A DNA stretch of 64,000 nucleotides, from positions 62,001 to 126,000 of the forward strand of contig JAKAHR010000006.1 in the NCBI GenBank assembly GCA_021825365.1, read 5' to 3'. The stretch comes from Nitrospirota bacterium. Its GTDB lineage: Bacteria; Nitrospirota; Thermodesulfovibrionia; Thermodesulfovibrionales; UBA6898. A program made the translations under genes and the position numbers. Positions 52,588 to 61,761 of the stretch are shown one piece after another (within the stretch, counting starts at the first letter, position 1; every line of letters starts with the position of its first letter). A model generated the notes under the pieces. That model made no database searches. It was not told the DNA's origin and saw nothing but the letters and a program-made list of their open reading frames with translations.

Positions 52588-53477
52588 CAGAACTCGCTGA
52601 GCCGGGCGGCCTCGGAGCTGCCGAAGATGCCGCTCGGCCTGACAAAGAGGATGAGCAGGAGTATCGCTATCGAGATGACGTCCTTGTATGCTGCCGGCAG
52701 GACGGCGATGCTGAAGGACTCCAGGACGCCGAGGATCATGCCTGCGCCGACCGCTGCGGCGCTGTTGCCCAGACCGCCGAGGATCGCGACGGTGAAGCCC
52801 TTGATCGCCAGCTGCGTGCCGCTGTCATACTGCACGTAGGTGATGGGCGAGACGATGCTTCCGCCGAGGGCGCCGATCCCGGCGCTCAGCACGAACGAAA
52901 GCGTCACCATGTTCTTTGCATTGATGCCGCAGAGCCGCGCCGCGTCGCGGTTTGCCGAACAGGCGCGCATCTGTCTCCCCGGGAGGGTGTAGGTGAAAAA
53001 GACGTTCAGGAGGATAACCATGACCGCGCTGATGCCGACGACCCAGAGCACCTGGGGGGAGACGAAGACGCCGCCCAGCCTGATCGAGGTCTCCGAGGAG
53101 CCGGTGAAGTAGGGAAGGGCCCTGACGCCTTCTCCCCAGATGTGGAGGCTGGCCTCCCTGATGAGGATCGAAATGCCGATGGTGATGATGACCATCCGCA
53201 GCACCGAGGGACGGTCGAGCCAGCGGATGAAGAGTATCTCGATGAGGGCGCCGACGGCCATGGTAATAATGACCGCGGCAAGGATTGCCAGCGGAAGCGG
53301 CAGTATCTGGTGGAGCGTCACCGCCGTCATGCCGCCGAGCATCACGAACTCGCCCTGGGCGAAGTTGATGATGCCGGTTGCGTTATAGATGATGTTGAAT
53401 CCTATCGCGACGACCGCGTAAATGGTGCCGTAGGTGAGCCCGGCGACGATATACTGGAAAAAAAGGTCGATATTCAT
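52587..53477 (-). CDS. livH: Branched-chain amino acid ABC transporter permease, LivH type
   Basis: The 296-residue membrane protein has about eight helices and LivH features: GLTYGTIYAVVAIGFNIIYNATGIINFAQGEF, RACSANRDAARLCGIN and LGGLGNSAAAVGAG. A hairpin separates it from the binding-protein gene. Confidence 0.95.
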   Translation of the reverse strand: MNIDLFFQYIVAGLTYGTIYAVVAIGFNIIYNATGIINFAQGEFVMLGGMTAVTLHQILPLPLAILAAVIITMAVGALIEILFIRWLDRPSVLRMVIITIGISILIREASLHIWGEGVRALPYFTGSSETSIRLGGVFVSPQVLWVVGISAVMVILLNVFFTYTLPGRQMRACSANRDAARLCGINAKNMVTLSFVLSAGIGALGGSIVSPITYVQYDSGTQLAIKGFTVAILGGLGNSAAAVGAGMILGVLESFSIAVLPAAYKDVISIAILLLILFVRPSGIFGSSEAARLSEF

Positions 53478-53493
53478 GCCCTTCCTTCAAACA

Positions 53494-53529
53494 ATCGGGA
53501 GTATCCGCGGAGAAGCGGATACTCCCGAT
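53494..53529. terminator. 15-bp hairpin between livK and livH
   Basis: A perfect inverted repeat (ATCGGGAGTATCCGC and its complement) with a 6-nt loop sits in the 74-nt gap. On the minus strand it is followed by TGTTTG, a poor U-tract. It may act as a leaky terminator or mRNA end guard that gives more binding protein than channel. Confidence 0.6.
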
Positions 53530-53551
53530 GAAAGCCGGCCTGCACTACCTG

Positions 53552-54703
53552 CTATTTGCCGAGCGGCACGAACTTGCCCTTCTTGACGGTCAGCATCTCG
53601 AAGGACGTCATGTCGAGGCCGTTGTGGTCCTGGGGCGAAAAATTGAAGATGCCAGCGGTGCCGACGACGCCCTTCAGGTTTTCTATGGCGGTGCGGACAG
53701 CCTCCTTGTCGGTGCTGCGCGCCTTTTCGATCGCCTTGGTCAGGATGAGCATCGCGTCGTAGGCGTGGCCACCGAAGGTGCTGCATTCCTCGCCGTGGCA
53801 CTTGAGTTCATAATCTTTCTTGTATTTCATCAGGAGGGCCTTCTGCGGATTGTTCCTGGGGAGAACGTCCGCAACGAGGAGCCTGCCCGCAGGGAAGATG
53901 ACGCCCTCCGCAGCGGGACCCGCGGCCTCGACGTACTTGATATTGCCGAACCCGTGGCTCTGGAAGATAGTGCCCTTGAACCCGATCTGGCGGGCATTTT
54001 TGATCACGATCGACTGCGCCGGTTCGATCGACCAGTTCAGTATCGCCTGTGCGCCGGACGCCTTCACTTTAGTCACCTCTGCGGTCAGGTCGGTCGCCGC
54101 CTTGTCATACACCTCGTTGGCCACGATCTGCATGCCGTATTCGGGGGCGAGTTTCTCGATCTGTTCCTTGCCTGCCTTGCCGAAGCCGGTGTTGCTCGAA
54201 AGTACGCCCACCTTCGACAGCTTCATCTTCTTCATCTGCTCGAAGATCTTGATGACGGCGTAGCTGTCCTTCTGGGGGGTCTTAAAGACATACTTCGCCA
54301 CGGGATTGACGATTACCTCGGCCGCAGCGCAGGAGAGCAGGATCGTCTTGCCTTCTTCCGCCACGTTCTTGATCTTCATCGTCTCTCCGCTGGTGGAAGG
54401 TCCGATGATCGCAAGGACCTTCTCCTCTTCGATCAGCTGTTTCGCAAAGGAGAGCGCCTTCTCGGGGCTTGCCCCTGAATCCTTGACGATGAGTTCGATC
54501 TTCTTGCCCAGGATGCCGCCCTTCTTGTTGATATCCTCTACCATCATCTCGAGAGTCTTCGCCTCGGGCGCCCCGAGGAAGGAAGCCGGTCCCGTGACCG
54601 CCAGGATGGCGCCGACCTTAATGGTGTCTGCTGCCGATGCCGGTGTTGCGGCGAGGGCAACCGCCAGGATGACTGCTACTGCCATGAGCCTGATGAGTCG
54701 CAT
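53552..54703 (-). CDS. livK: Branched-chain amino acid-type periplasmic binding protein
   Basis: The 383-residue protein has a signal peptide (1 to about 24, ending ASA) and a Leu/Ile/Val-binding-protein fold: TIKVGAILAVTGPASFLGAPEAKTLEMM, IIGPSTSGETM and an EVTKVKASGAQAIL-type hinge region. Together with neighbouring PaaK and IorAB genes its ligand may be an aromatic or branched acid rather than leucine. It is one of the operon's more abundant products if the hairpin downstream ends part of the transcripts. Confidence 0.92.
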   Translation of the reverse strand: MRLIRLMAVAVILAVALAATPASAADTIKVGAILAVTGPASFLGAPEAKTLEMMVEDINKKGGILGKKIELIVKDSGASPEKALSFAKQLIEEEKVLAIIGPSTSGETMKIKNVAEEGKTILLSCAAAEVIVNPVAKYVFKTPQKDSYAVIKIFEQMKKMKLSKVGVLSSNTGFGKAGKEQIEKLAPEYGMQIVANEVYDKAATDLTAEVTKVKASGAQAILNWSIEPAQSIVIKNARQIGFKGTIFQSHGFGNIKYVEAAGPAAEGVIFPAGRLLVADVLPRNNPQKALLMKYKKDYELKCHGEECSTFGGHAYDAMLILTKAIEKARSTDKEAVRTAIENLKGVVGTAGIFNFSPQDHNGLDMTSFEMLTVKKGKFVPLGK

Positions 54704-54726
54704 GCGTGTCTCCTCCTTGTGTGGTG

Positions 54727-55158
54727 TTATAGGGAATAAATCTCTTCGCCCCTGAGTATCCTGATGCCCGCCTTCCGGAGCGTCTCGATCGCCTTCTCCA
54801 GCTCATCGAAACGGAAGATGATGATCGCGTTGCCGCCGCTCTTCTGCACGAAGGCGTACATGTATTCGACGTTGATGCCGCTGTCCCTCATCACGGTGAG
54901 GATCTCTGCCAGCCCTCCGGGACGGTCGGCCACCTCCACGCCTACCACCTCGGTCTTGCCGACCGTAAAGCCGTTGTCCTTGAGGACCTTCTTCGCCTTC
55001 TCGGTGTCATTGACGATGAGCCTCAGGATGCCGAAGTCCGTGGTGTCGGCCAGGGCGAGGGCCCGTATGTTGACGCCCGCCTTTGCCAGGATGTCCGCCA
55101 CGTCGGCGAGCCTGCCTGACTTGTTTTCGAGAAAGATGGATATCTGCTCAAGTTTCAT
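54727..55158 (-). CDS. Tandem ACT-domain protein
   Basis: The 143-residue protein is two ACT domains: [31 protein letters not shown] at 4-70 and [31 protein letters not shown] at about 72-143. ACT domains bind amino acids to control partner enzymes. It lies between paaK and livK in the operon, where it could sense the imported amino acid. AGGAGG lies upstream of the ATG. Confidence 0.9.
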   Translation of the reverse strand: MKLEQISIFLENKSGRLADVADILAKAGVNIRALALADTTDFGILRLIVNDTEKAKKVLKDNGFTVGKTEVVGVEVADRPGGLAEILTVMRDSGINVEYMYAFVQKSGGNAIIIFRFDELEKAIETLRKAGIRILRGEEIYSL

Positions 55159-55246
55159 GTGAACCTCCTGTAAAGCAATCAGCCTTCAGCTGTCAGGCAA
55201 TCAGTTTATCAGCGCCTGCAAGCTGACTGCTGATCGCCGACGGCTA

Positions 55247-56548
55247 TCACAGTTTTCTGTTGTCGATTACCCTTTTTGCCTTGCCCTCGCTGCGCTGTAT
55301 CGTCTTGGGCTCGACGAGCTTCACCTTGCAGGTGGTTCCGAGGAGGTCCTTGATCTCCCTCTCGATCCTGCGGCCCAGTTTCTCGAGGACCTTCACCTCA
55401 TCGGAGAAGATGTCCTCGCTCACCTCCACCTGCACCTCCATCACGTCGAGGGAGCCCTGCCGGTCCACGATGATCAGGTAGTGCGGCTCGACTCCCTCGA
55501 TGCTCATCAGCACGTGCTCGATCTGGGAGGGGAAGACATTGACGCCCCTGATGATCAGCATGTCGTCCGTCCTGCCGGTGATCCGCTCGATGCGGTGGAA
55601 GCTCCTGCCGCAGGAGCAGGGCTCGGCGATGATCCGCGAGATGTCCTTGGTCCTGTAGCGGATGACGGGGAAGGCCTCCTTGGTGAGGGTCGTAAAGACG
55701 AGTTCGCCCTTCTGGCCGTGGGGGACCGGCTTGTAGGTCTCCGGGTCGATGATCTCGGGGATGAAGTAGTCTTCGAAGACGTGGAGCCCGTGCTTCTCCT
55801 CGATGCACTCGCTGGCGACTCCGGGCCCCATCACTTCGCTCAGGCCGAAGATATCGATCGCCTTTATGTTGAGTCTTTTTTCGATCTCCTCCCGCATCTT
55901 TTCAGACCACGGCTCCGCGCCGAAGAGGCCGACGCGCAGCTTCAGGGTCTTCGGGTCAACGCCCATCTCCTTCATCACGTCGGCGAGGTTGAGGGCATAC
56001 GACGGCGTGCACATCAGCACGGTCGAGCCGAAGTCTTGCATGATCATGATCTGGCGTTTGGAGTTGCCCCCCGAGATCGGGATGACCGCGGCTCCGAGCC
56101 TTTCCGCCCCGTAGTGGGCACCGAGGCCGCCGGTAAAGAGGCCGTAGCCGTATGCGTTATGCACAACGTCTCCCTTATGTGCCCCGCCGCAGGAGAGGGT
56201 CCGGGCCATCAGCTCCGCCCAGGACTCGATGTCGTGCCTGGTGTAGCCGACGACCGTCGGTTTCCCCGTGGTGCCTGATGAGGCGTGGATGCGCACCACC
56301 TGTTCGAAGGGCACGGCGAAGAGGCCGAAGGGATAGTTCAGCCGGAGGTCTTCCTTGGTGGTAAACGGCAGCTTCGAGAGGTCCCTGATGTCCCTGATGT
56401 CGTTCGGCCCCACACCCGCCTCTTCCATCTTCTTGCGATAGTAGGGAACCGCTGCGTAGACCCTCTCCACAAGGTTCTTCAGCCGTTTCAGCTGAAGGGC
56501 CTCCAGCGCCTCGCGGGGAAGGGTTTCGAATTCCTCGTTCCAGATCAT
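55247..56548 (-). CDS. paaK: Phenylacetate-CoA ligase family protein (first copy)
   Basis: The 433-residue AMP-forming ligase has [48 protein letters not shown] and [20 protein letters not shown]. It closely resembles the copy at 48705 over its length. In operons with iorAB such ligases take the aryl or acyl acid made from a 2-oxo acid, or the acyl-CoA product in reverse, giving ATP. It lies 76 nt after iorB. Confidence 0.93.
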   Translation of the reverse strand: MIWNEEFETLPREALEALQLKRLKNLVERVYAAVPYYRKKMEEAGVGPNDIRDIRDLSKLPFTTKEDLRLNYPFGLFAVPFEQVVRIHASSGTTGKPTVVGYTRHDIESWAELMARTLSCGGAHKGDVVHNAYGYGLFTGGLGAHYGAERLGAAVIPISGGNSKRQIMIMQDFGSTVLMCTPSYALNLADVMKEMGVDPKTLKLRVGLFGAEPWSEKMREEIEKRLNIKAIDIFGLSEVMGPGVASECIEEKHGLHVFEDYFIPEIIDPETYKPVPHGQKGELVFTTLTKEAFPVIRYRTKDISRIIAEPCSCGRSFHRIERITGRTDDMLIIRGVNVFPSQIEHVLMSIEGVEPHYLIIVDRQGSLDVMEVQVEVSEDIFSDEVKVLEKLGRRIEREIKDLLGTTCKVKLVEPKTIQRSEGKAKRVIDNRKL

Positions 56549-56624
56549 GACTGCCGCTTGCCTCCTGTTCCGTCCTGCCGGACTATTGTATAAAGGGTAT
56601 GCCGATCTGCGGCCGGGGCAAACA

Positions 56625-57218
56625 TCACTCCGCAGCCTGCAGCATCGTGTCGATAATCTCCCTGCCCTGCCTGAATGCCTCGAGGTTTGCCTTCAGAAAC
56701 CGTTCCGGCACCCGCTCCCTGATGACCGCCCTGAAGACCTCGGCCTCAAGGGGGAGAAAGGCGGAAAGGCAGCCCACGAGGATCATATTCACCGCCTTCG
56801 TCTCGCCCGCCCGCCTGGCCGCCTCGAAGGCGTCGACCGGGAAGACCGCAAGCCCTTTGCCTTTGAGCCCGGAAAGGATATCATCCGGATATGCCTCCAC
56901 GCCTGTGGTGACCGACGGAGGCAGGATCTTCTGCGTGTTGACGATCACCCTGCTTTCCCTCTTCAGGTACGGCAGATAGCGGAGGGACTCGAGCATCTCG
57001 AAGGCGACCTCGATATCGGCGGTTCCGGGCTCGATGAGAGGAGAATAGACCTTTTCCCCGTATTTGAGGTGCGCCACGACCGAACCGCCCCTCTGTGCCA
57101 TGCCGTGCACCTCGCTCTTCTTGACGTCGAGCCCGGACTTGATCAGGGCGAAGGAGGTTATCTCGCTCGCCAGGAGGATGCCCTGTCCGCCGACGCCGCA
57201 GAAGAGGATGTTGCCCAT
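56625..57218 (-). CDS. iorB: Indolepyruvate ferredoxin oxidoreductase, beta subunit
   Basis: The 197-residue protein has the 2-oxoacid oxidoreductase gamma-type domain: [38 protein letters not shown] and later [15 protein letters not shown]. With IorA it oxidises aryl pyruvates to aryl-acetyl-CoA using ferredoxin. It starts one base after the iorA stop. Confidence 0.95.
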   Translation of the reverse strand: MGNILFCGVGGQGILLASEITSFALIKSGLDVKKSEVHGMAQRGGSVVAHLKYGEKVYSPLIEPGTADIEVAFEMLESLRYLPYLKRESRVIVNTQKILPPSVTTGVEAYPDDILSGLKGKGLAVFPVDAFEAARRAGETKAVNMILVGCLSAFLPLEAEVFRAVIRERVPERFLKANLEAFRQGREIIDTMLQAAE

Positions 57219-57219
57219 C

Positions 57220-59055
57220 CTACTTCCCCTCCTTCGTTGCCAAGACGATCGCCTTGAACCTGCACAGGGGGGCGCATTGTCCGCAGCCGTCGCAGAGAAC
57301 GGCGTTTATCCGGGAATATCCCTTCTGCTTCTCCTTGTACCCGAGGCGCTTTGCCTCTTCGGGCGTGACCGCCACCCACTCGATGGCGGGGCAGCCGAGC
57401 TTCAGGCAGGTCCTGCATCCGGTGCACTTATCAGGCGCGATGAGGAAGAGGGGCTTATCCTTGCGCTTCTTCATCTCAGGCACGAGCACGCAGGGCGCCT
57501 TGGTGATGATCACCGAGGGCTCCGGACGCTCCACCTCTTCCCGGAGAACCTTGATGGCGGCCTCGATCTCGTGGGGGTTTATCGTGCGGACATGTTTGAC
57601 GCCTATGGCCCGGCAGATCGCCTCGATGTCCACCAGGGTCGAGACATCTCCGGTTATCGTAACGCCGGTGGAGGGGTTCGGCTGGTGGCCGGTCATGCCG
57701 GTTGTCCTGTTATCAAGGATGATCACCGTGGTGAAGCCCCGGTTATAGACGATGTCTATCAGCCCCGTGATGCCGGAGTGGATGAAGGTGGAATCCCCGA
57801 TCACCGCCACGATCTTCCCGAGCGCCTCCTTGCCCAGCGCCTTCTCCATCCCGAAGGCGGTGCCGATGCTCGCGCCCATGCAGACGCAGGAGTCCATGGA
57901 GGACAGCGGCTTCAGGGCGGCAAGGGTATAGCAGCCTATGTCTCCGGCCACAAATACATTGAGCTTCGAGATCGCATAGAAGATGCCCCGATGGGGGCAG
58001 CCGGGGCAGAGGTTCGGCGGCCTGAAGGGGATCGGCGACGGCTCAAAGAAGGTCTCGGCGGCCTTGCCGGTTATCGCCTTCCTGACGATGCTCGCGTTTA
58101 ACTCTCCGAACGGGGGGATCAGTTCCTTGCCTTTGCAGGAGATGCCCATCGCCTTGACGTGGATCTCGATGAAGGGGTCGAGTTCTTCGACCACGAAGAC
58201 CTCATCGACCTTTGACGCGAAGTCCCCGATCATCTTTGCCGGGAAGGGGTAGGCCATGCCGAGTTTCAGCACGGAGGCCTCCGGGAATGCCTCTTTCACA
58301 TAAAGGTAGGAGACGCCCGAGGTGATGAAACCCCTCTTCCGGTCACCCCATTCGATCCTGTTTTCAGGGAAGTCCTCCGCAAACTCGCGGAGCCGTCCCA
58401 TCCGGGCCTCAAGCTCTACGCGCCTCCTGCGGGCGTTGGAGGGGAGCATCACGAGTTTTTCGGGTATCTTCTCAATGCCCGCCTTCACCGCGGAGACTTC
58501 CTGTTGCCCGGGAGACACCAGGCCTTTTACATGGGCGACGCGGGTGGTCGTCCTCACCAGGACCGGTGTATCGAACTCCTCGGACAGGCGGTAGGCAATC
58601 TTCATGAACTCCTTCGCCTCGGACGCGTCTGAGGGCTCGAGCATAGGGACCTTGGCGGCATAGGCGTAATTGCGGTTGTCCTGTTCGTTCTGGGAGCTGT
58701 GCATCTCAGGGTCGTCCGCGGTGATGATGACCAGGCCACCCCTTACGCCGGTATAGGCGGCGGTGAAGAGGGGGTCTGCGGCCACATTAAGGCCCACGTG
58801 CTTCATCGTCGCCAGTGCCCTCACGCCGGCAAAAGACGCCCCGAGGGCGACTTCGAGCGCCACCTTTTCGTTCGGTGCCCACTCCGCATAGACGCCTTCA
58901 TAGGTGCAGAAATTCTCGAGGATCTCGGTAGAGGGTGTGCCGGGATAGGCCGAGGCGACCTTCACCCCCGCCTCAAAGGCGCCGAGGGCAATAGCCTCGT
59001 TGCCGGAAAGGAGCTGTTTTTCAGTCGTTTTGGTCGAGATTTCTCTTTTTTTCAT
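57220..59055 (-). CDS. iorA: Indolepyruvate ferredoxin oxidoreductase, alpha subunit
   Basis: The 611-residue protein has an N-terminal pyrimidine-type domain (LLSGNEAIALGAFEAGVKVASAYPGTPSTEI), a C-terminal TPP-binding domain (CPGCPHRG, GDIGCYTLAALKP, IGDSTFIHSGITGL) and two C-terminal 4Fe-4S motifs (CTGCRTCLKLGCP and CDGCGQCAPLCRF). It is the catalytic subunit and the first gene of the long leftward operon. The start is uncertain: GTG at 59085 follows AGGTG, while ATG at 59055 fits the family better. Confidence 0.95.
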   Translation of the reverse strand: MKKREISTKTTEKQLLSGNEAIALGAFEAGVKVASAYPGTPSTEILENFCTYEGVYAEWAPNEKVALEVALGASFAGVRALATMKHVGLNVAADPLFTAAYTGVRGGLVIITADDPEMHSSQNEQDNRNYAYAAKVPMLEPSDASEAKEFMKIAYRLSEEFDTPVLVRTTTRVAHVKGLVSPGQQEVSAVKAGIEKIPEKLVMLPSNARRRRVELEARMGRLREFAEDFPENRIEWGDRKRGFITSGVSYLYVKEAFPEASVLKLGMAYPFPAKMIGDFASKVDEVFVVEELDPFIEIHVKAMGISCKGKELIPPFGELNASIVRKAITGKAAETFFEPSPIPFRPPNLCPGCPHRGIFYAISKLNVFVAGDIGCYTLAALKPLSSMDSCVCMGASIGTAFGMEKALGKEALGKIVAVIGDSTFIHSGITGLIDIVYNRGFTTVIILDNRTTGMTGHQPNPSTGVTITGDVSTLVDIEAICRAIGVKHVRTINPHEIEAAIKVLREEVERPEPSVIITKAPCVLVPEMKKRKDKPLFLIAPDKCTGCRTCLKLGCPAIEWVAVTPEEAKRLGYKEKQKGYSRINAVLCDGCGQCAPLCRFKAIVLATKEGK

Positions 59056-59177
59056 GATAAGAAATCGGGAAATGTAGGTTATCACACCTATAGCATATTT
59101 TCAATGCCCGCGAAGATGCGGCATCCGCCATCCGCCTTTCTTTTCGAAAGGGTGAGAAGGCAGACTGAAAGTCATTC

Positions 59178-60005
59178 TCAGGCGGAATTCAGGAGGGCAA
59201 GGGCATTGTCCCGCAGGATAAGCCGCTCCCTCTCTTCGCCCAGGTTCAGGTCCTTCAGGAGGGAGATGCTTGCGCCCTGGTCCGACCAGGGAGAGTCGCT
59301 GCCGAAAAGCACGTATTCGGCGGGATGGTCCATGATGATGCGCCGGGCCCGTCCCTTTTCCAGCATGTGGAGGGAGTAGGAGACCTCCATGTATATCTTC
59401 CGGCCTGCCAGGTATTTTTCGACATTGTCCCAATCCTCCCATGCGCCGAGGTGGGATGTCACCAGTCTGAAGGCCGGGAATCTCTCGACAATGGTGACGA
59501 TCTTCTCCGGGTCGGCAAGGCGGACGCGTTCAAAGGCAAGGTCAAAGCCGGTATGCATCAGCACGATGAGATTTTCCGAGCAGATCCTGTCGTATAGCGG
59601 AAAGAGCCGCTCGTCGTCGATGCTGAAGTTCTGGTAGTAGGGGTGGAATTTGATGCCCTTAAAGCCGGCCCTTTTGATCTCCGAGACGCGGGCGGGCGCA
59701 TCGGGGTCGTCGGGATGAAGGGACGGGAAGGGGATGATCCTGTCAGACCGTATCTTTTCCGACCACGCCATGATCGGTTCGTACTGTGAGGGCTTCGTCG
59801 CTATCGAGCAGACGATGCTCTTTTCGATCCCGTTTCGGTCCATGGAGACGAGCAGGGAGGAGAGTCTTCCATCCAGATAGGCCTGCACGTCCCACTTCTT
59901 CTGCCCCTCTTCGACCAGGACCCTGATCGCCCGGTCAGCCAGTGCATCCGGAAATGCGTGGGTATGAAAATCGATTGCGCGGTCTCGCATGTTTGCGGCC
60001 ATCAT
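59178..60005 (-). CDS. Amidohydrolase-2 family metal-dependent hydrolase
   Basis: The 275-residue protein has an amidohydrolase barrel: DFHTHAFPD (HxH), KGIKFHPYY, VLMHTGF, VTSHLGAWEDWDNVEKYL and a final FGSDSPWSDQG with the catalytic Asp. Such enzymes hydrolyse or decarboxylate aromatic acids; the substrate is unknown. A promoter (TTGCCT-N17-TATAAT) lies 36 nt before the first of three possible ATGs (60005, 60002 or 59990), none with a strong ribosome site. Confidence 0.85.
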   Translation of the reverse strand: MMAANMRDRAIDFHTHAFPDALADRAIRVLVEEGQKKWDVQAYLDGRLSSLLVSMDRNGIEKSIVCSIATKPSQYEPIMAWSEKIRSDRIIPFPSLHPDDPDAPARVSEIKRAGFKGIKFHPYYQNFSIDDERLFPLYDRICSENLIVLMHTGFDLAFERVRLADPEKIVTIVERFPAFRLVTSHLGAWEDWDNVEKYLAGRKIYMEVSYSLHMLEKGRARRIIMDHPAEYVLFGSDSPWSDQGASISLLKDLNLGEERERLILRDNALALLNSA

Positions 60006-60040
60006 GAGCAGGGTGTATCGGCCCGGCGTACCATGCCCTT

Positions 60041-60069
60041 ATTATACGGAAACCGGCGCTGCCAGGCAA
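60041..60069 (-). promoter_or_regulatory. Promoter of the amidohydrolase gene
   Basis: On the minus strand TTGCCT (60069-60064), a 17-nt spacer and TATAAT (60046-60041) form a good promoter. The predicted leader carries a 10-codon ORF (MVRRADTPCS) whose stop overlaps the gene start. Confidence 0.6.
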
Positions 60070-60136
60070 AACAGGGCCGTTAGGCATGCAGCCCGCGGCA
60101 GGCCCGCCCGGCGAGCAAAGAGGCGAAAAATATGTA

Positions 60137-60166
60137 TTGATTTGATAGTCAAAAAAAGTTTATTAT
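60137..60166 (+). promoter_or_regulatory. Candidate promoter of the porin gene
   Basis: TTGATT (60137-60142), an 18-nt spacer and TATTAT (60161-60166) lie 115 nt before the porin ATG. A short TTGATAGTCAA palindrome overlaps the -35 side and might be an operator. Confidence 0.4.
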
Positions 60167-60280
60167 TTCCCACCTGCCATCTGTTTGTTTTGCGGGTCGT
60201 TCACGGAACGGCCTGGTAACGATACGTAGCTTGCACAGTTTCATATCACTGAATATTTCATCAGGAAACGGAGGAGCGTT

Positions 60281-61678
60281 ATGTTGAGAAAAGTATTTGT
60301 TGTGCTGGCCCTGCTCTGGATCGGGACCATGTTCTATGTCTCCGCTGCCCATGCAGAGACGACCTTTAAGTACGGGGCTGCCTTCAGGCTGCGCCAGGAG
60401 ATCTGGGACGATGTGGTGAGCCTCGATACGGGCAATGTGGCGACCGGGGGCTTCCCTGACAGGAACTTCTACCGGCTGAGGACCCAGCTGTGGGCAAGGG
60501 CTGATTTCAACCCGAAGCTCGGCGTTTATGCCCGGCTGGCCAATGAGATGAAGTATTTTGCCGGCCCCTTTACCGCCTACAAGGCAGGCAATGACAAGCC
60601 CGACCCCGACAGATACGATCCCGACGAGCTTGTCATCGACAACCTCTATCTCGATGCCAAGGATGTGTTCGGACTCCCTGTTGACGTGCGGATAGGCCGT
60701 CAGGATTTCCTCGGCCCCGACCAGTACGGCGAAGGTTTCCTGATCATGGACGGTTCCCCCGCGGACGGGTCCAGGACCTTCTACTTCAATGCTGCCAAGT
60801 TGCGCTGGAAGATCAACGCGAAAAACAGCGTGGATTTTCTCTATATCAACGATCCGAGAACCGATGTCTTCCTGCCGACGATGCACCCGTCGGTCAGCGG
60901 CGGCCTGTTTGTCGACAGGAAGAAGCTCTTGACCGCCTCCCGCGAGCAGGCGATTGTCCTGTACGGCAGGAGTAAGGTTACGGATAATGTTACCGTCGAG
61001 CCGTACTACATGTACAAGACGGAGCAGTCGTTCGGGGCCACCGCCAAACTTAAGCTGCATACCCTTGGCGCGCGGGCGGCTGTTGCCCTCAGCGGCGGTT
61101 GGAAGTTCGGCGGAGAGTTTGCCACCCAGTTCGGCGATTATGACGGCGGCAAGGACAGATCAGGAAACGGCGGCTATGTCTTTGTGAGCAGGAAGTACGA
61201 CAGCGTCGCTTTAAAGCCTGAATTTGACCTGAGGTTTGTTTACCTCTCCGGTGACGACCCTGATTCGAAGGACAAGGTTGAGGCCTTTGATCCGCTCTTT
61301 TCGAGAAACCCCAACTGGAACGAACTGATCATTTATCCCCTCCTGAACGAGACGGCGGCCCTTGGCGGCGGCGGCATCCCCGGCTACTGGACGAACATGG
61401 AGATCCTGAAGGCGACGGTGAAGCTGAGCTTCTCGCCTGAGACCAGCCTCGCCCTCGCGTATCAGTATCTGTGGGCGCCGCAGAAGTCCGGCATGACAGG
61501 CGCCTTGTTCGGGACCGGAAAGCAGAGAGGCCATCTGCCGACCGCCATCCTCACCCACAAGTTCACCAAGAGCATTGACGGCATGCTGCAGGTTGAGTAC
61601 TTCGTGCCGGGGAGTTTTTACTCCGACAACGCGGACAATGCAACGTTCATAAGGCTGCAGCTGCAGTACCGGATCTGA
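60281..61678 (+). CDS. Outer-membrane beta-barrel, alginate-export-like porin
   Basis: The 465-residue protein has a signal peptide (1-25, ending AHA) and then alternating hydrophobic strands with aromatic girdles. It ends in FIRLQLQYRI, a typical barrel-closing strand. The opening TTFKYGAAFRLRQEIWDD and the DVRIGRQDFLGPDQYGEGFLIMDGSP region match alginate_exp family barrels as I recall them. The transported compound is unknown. GGAGGAGC lies upstream of the ATG and a strong terminator follows. Confidence 0.8.
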   Translation: MLRKVFVVLALLWIGTMFYVSAAHAETTFKYGAAFRLRQEIWDDVVSLDTGNVATGGFPDRNFYRLRTQLWARADFNPKLGVYARLANEMKYFAGPFTAYKAGNDKPDPDRYDPDELVIDNLYLDAKDVFGLPVDVRIGRQDFLGPDQYGEGFLIMDGSPADGSRTFYFNAAKLRWKINAKNSVDFLYINDPRTDVFLPTMHPSVSGGLFVDRKKLLTASREQAIVLYGRSKVTDNVTVEPYYMYKTEQSFGATAKLKLHTLGARAAVALSGGWKFGGEFATQFGDYDGGKDRSGNGGYVFVSRKYDSVALKPEFDLRFVYLSGDDPDSKDKVEAFDPLFSRNPNWNELIIYPLLNETAALGGGGIPGYWTNMEILKATVKLSFSPETSLALAYQYLWAPQKSGMTGALFGTGKQRGHLPTAILTHKFTKSIDGMLQVEYFVPGSFYSDNADNATFIRLQLQYRI

Positions 61679-61699
61679 TCCGGCTTTCAGGTCAGCAAC

Positions 61700-61740
61700 A
61701 AAAGGCCCCCTGCCGCTGAGGCAGGGGGCCTTTTGTTTTG
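61700..61740. terminator. Strong bidirectional terminator
   Basis: A 15-bp stem, AAAAGGCCCCCTGCC / GGCAGGGGGCCTTTT, with a 5-nt loop is followed by GTTTTG on + and has an A-run on the other side. It serves the porin gene and the convergent beta-helix gene. Confidence 0.9.
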
Positions 61741-61761
61741 TGTTGATCAGCGGCGCTCTCT

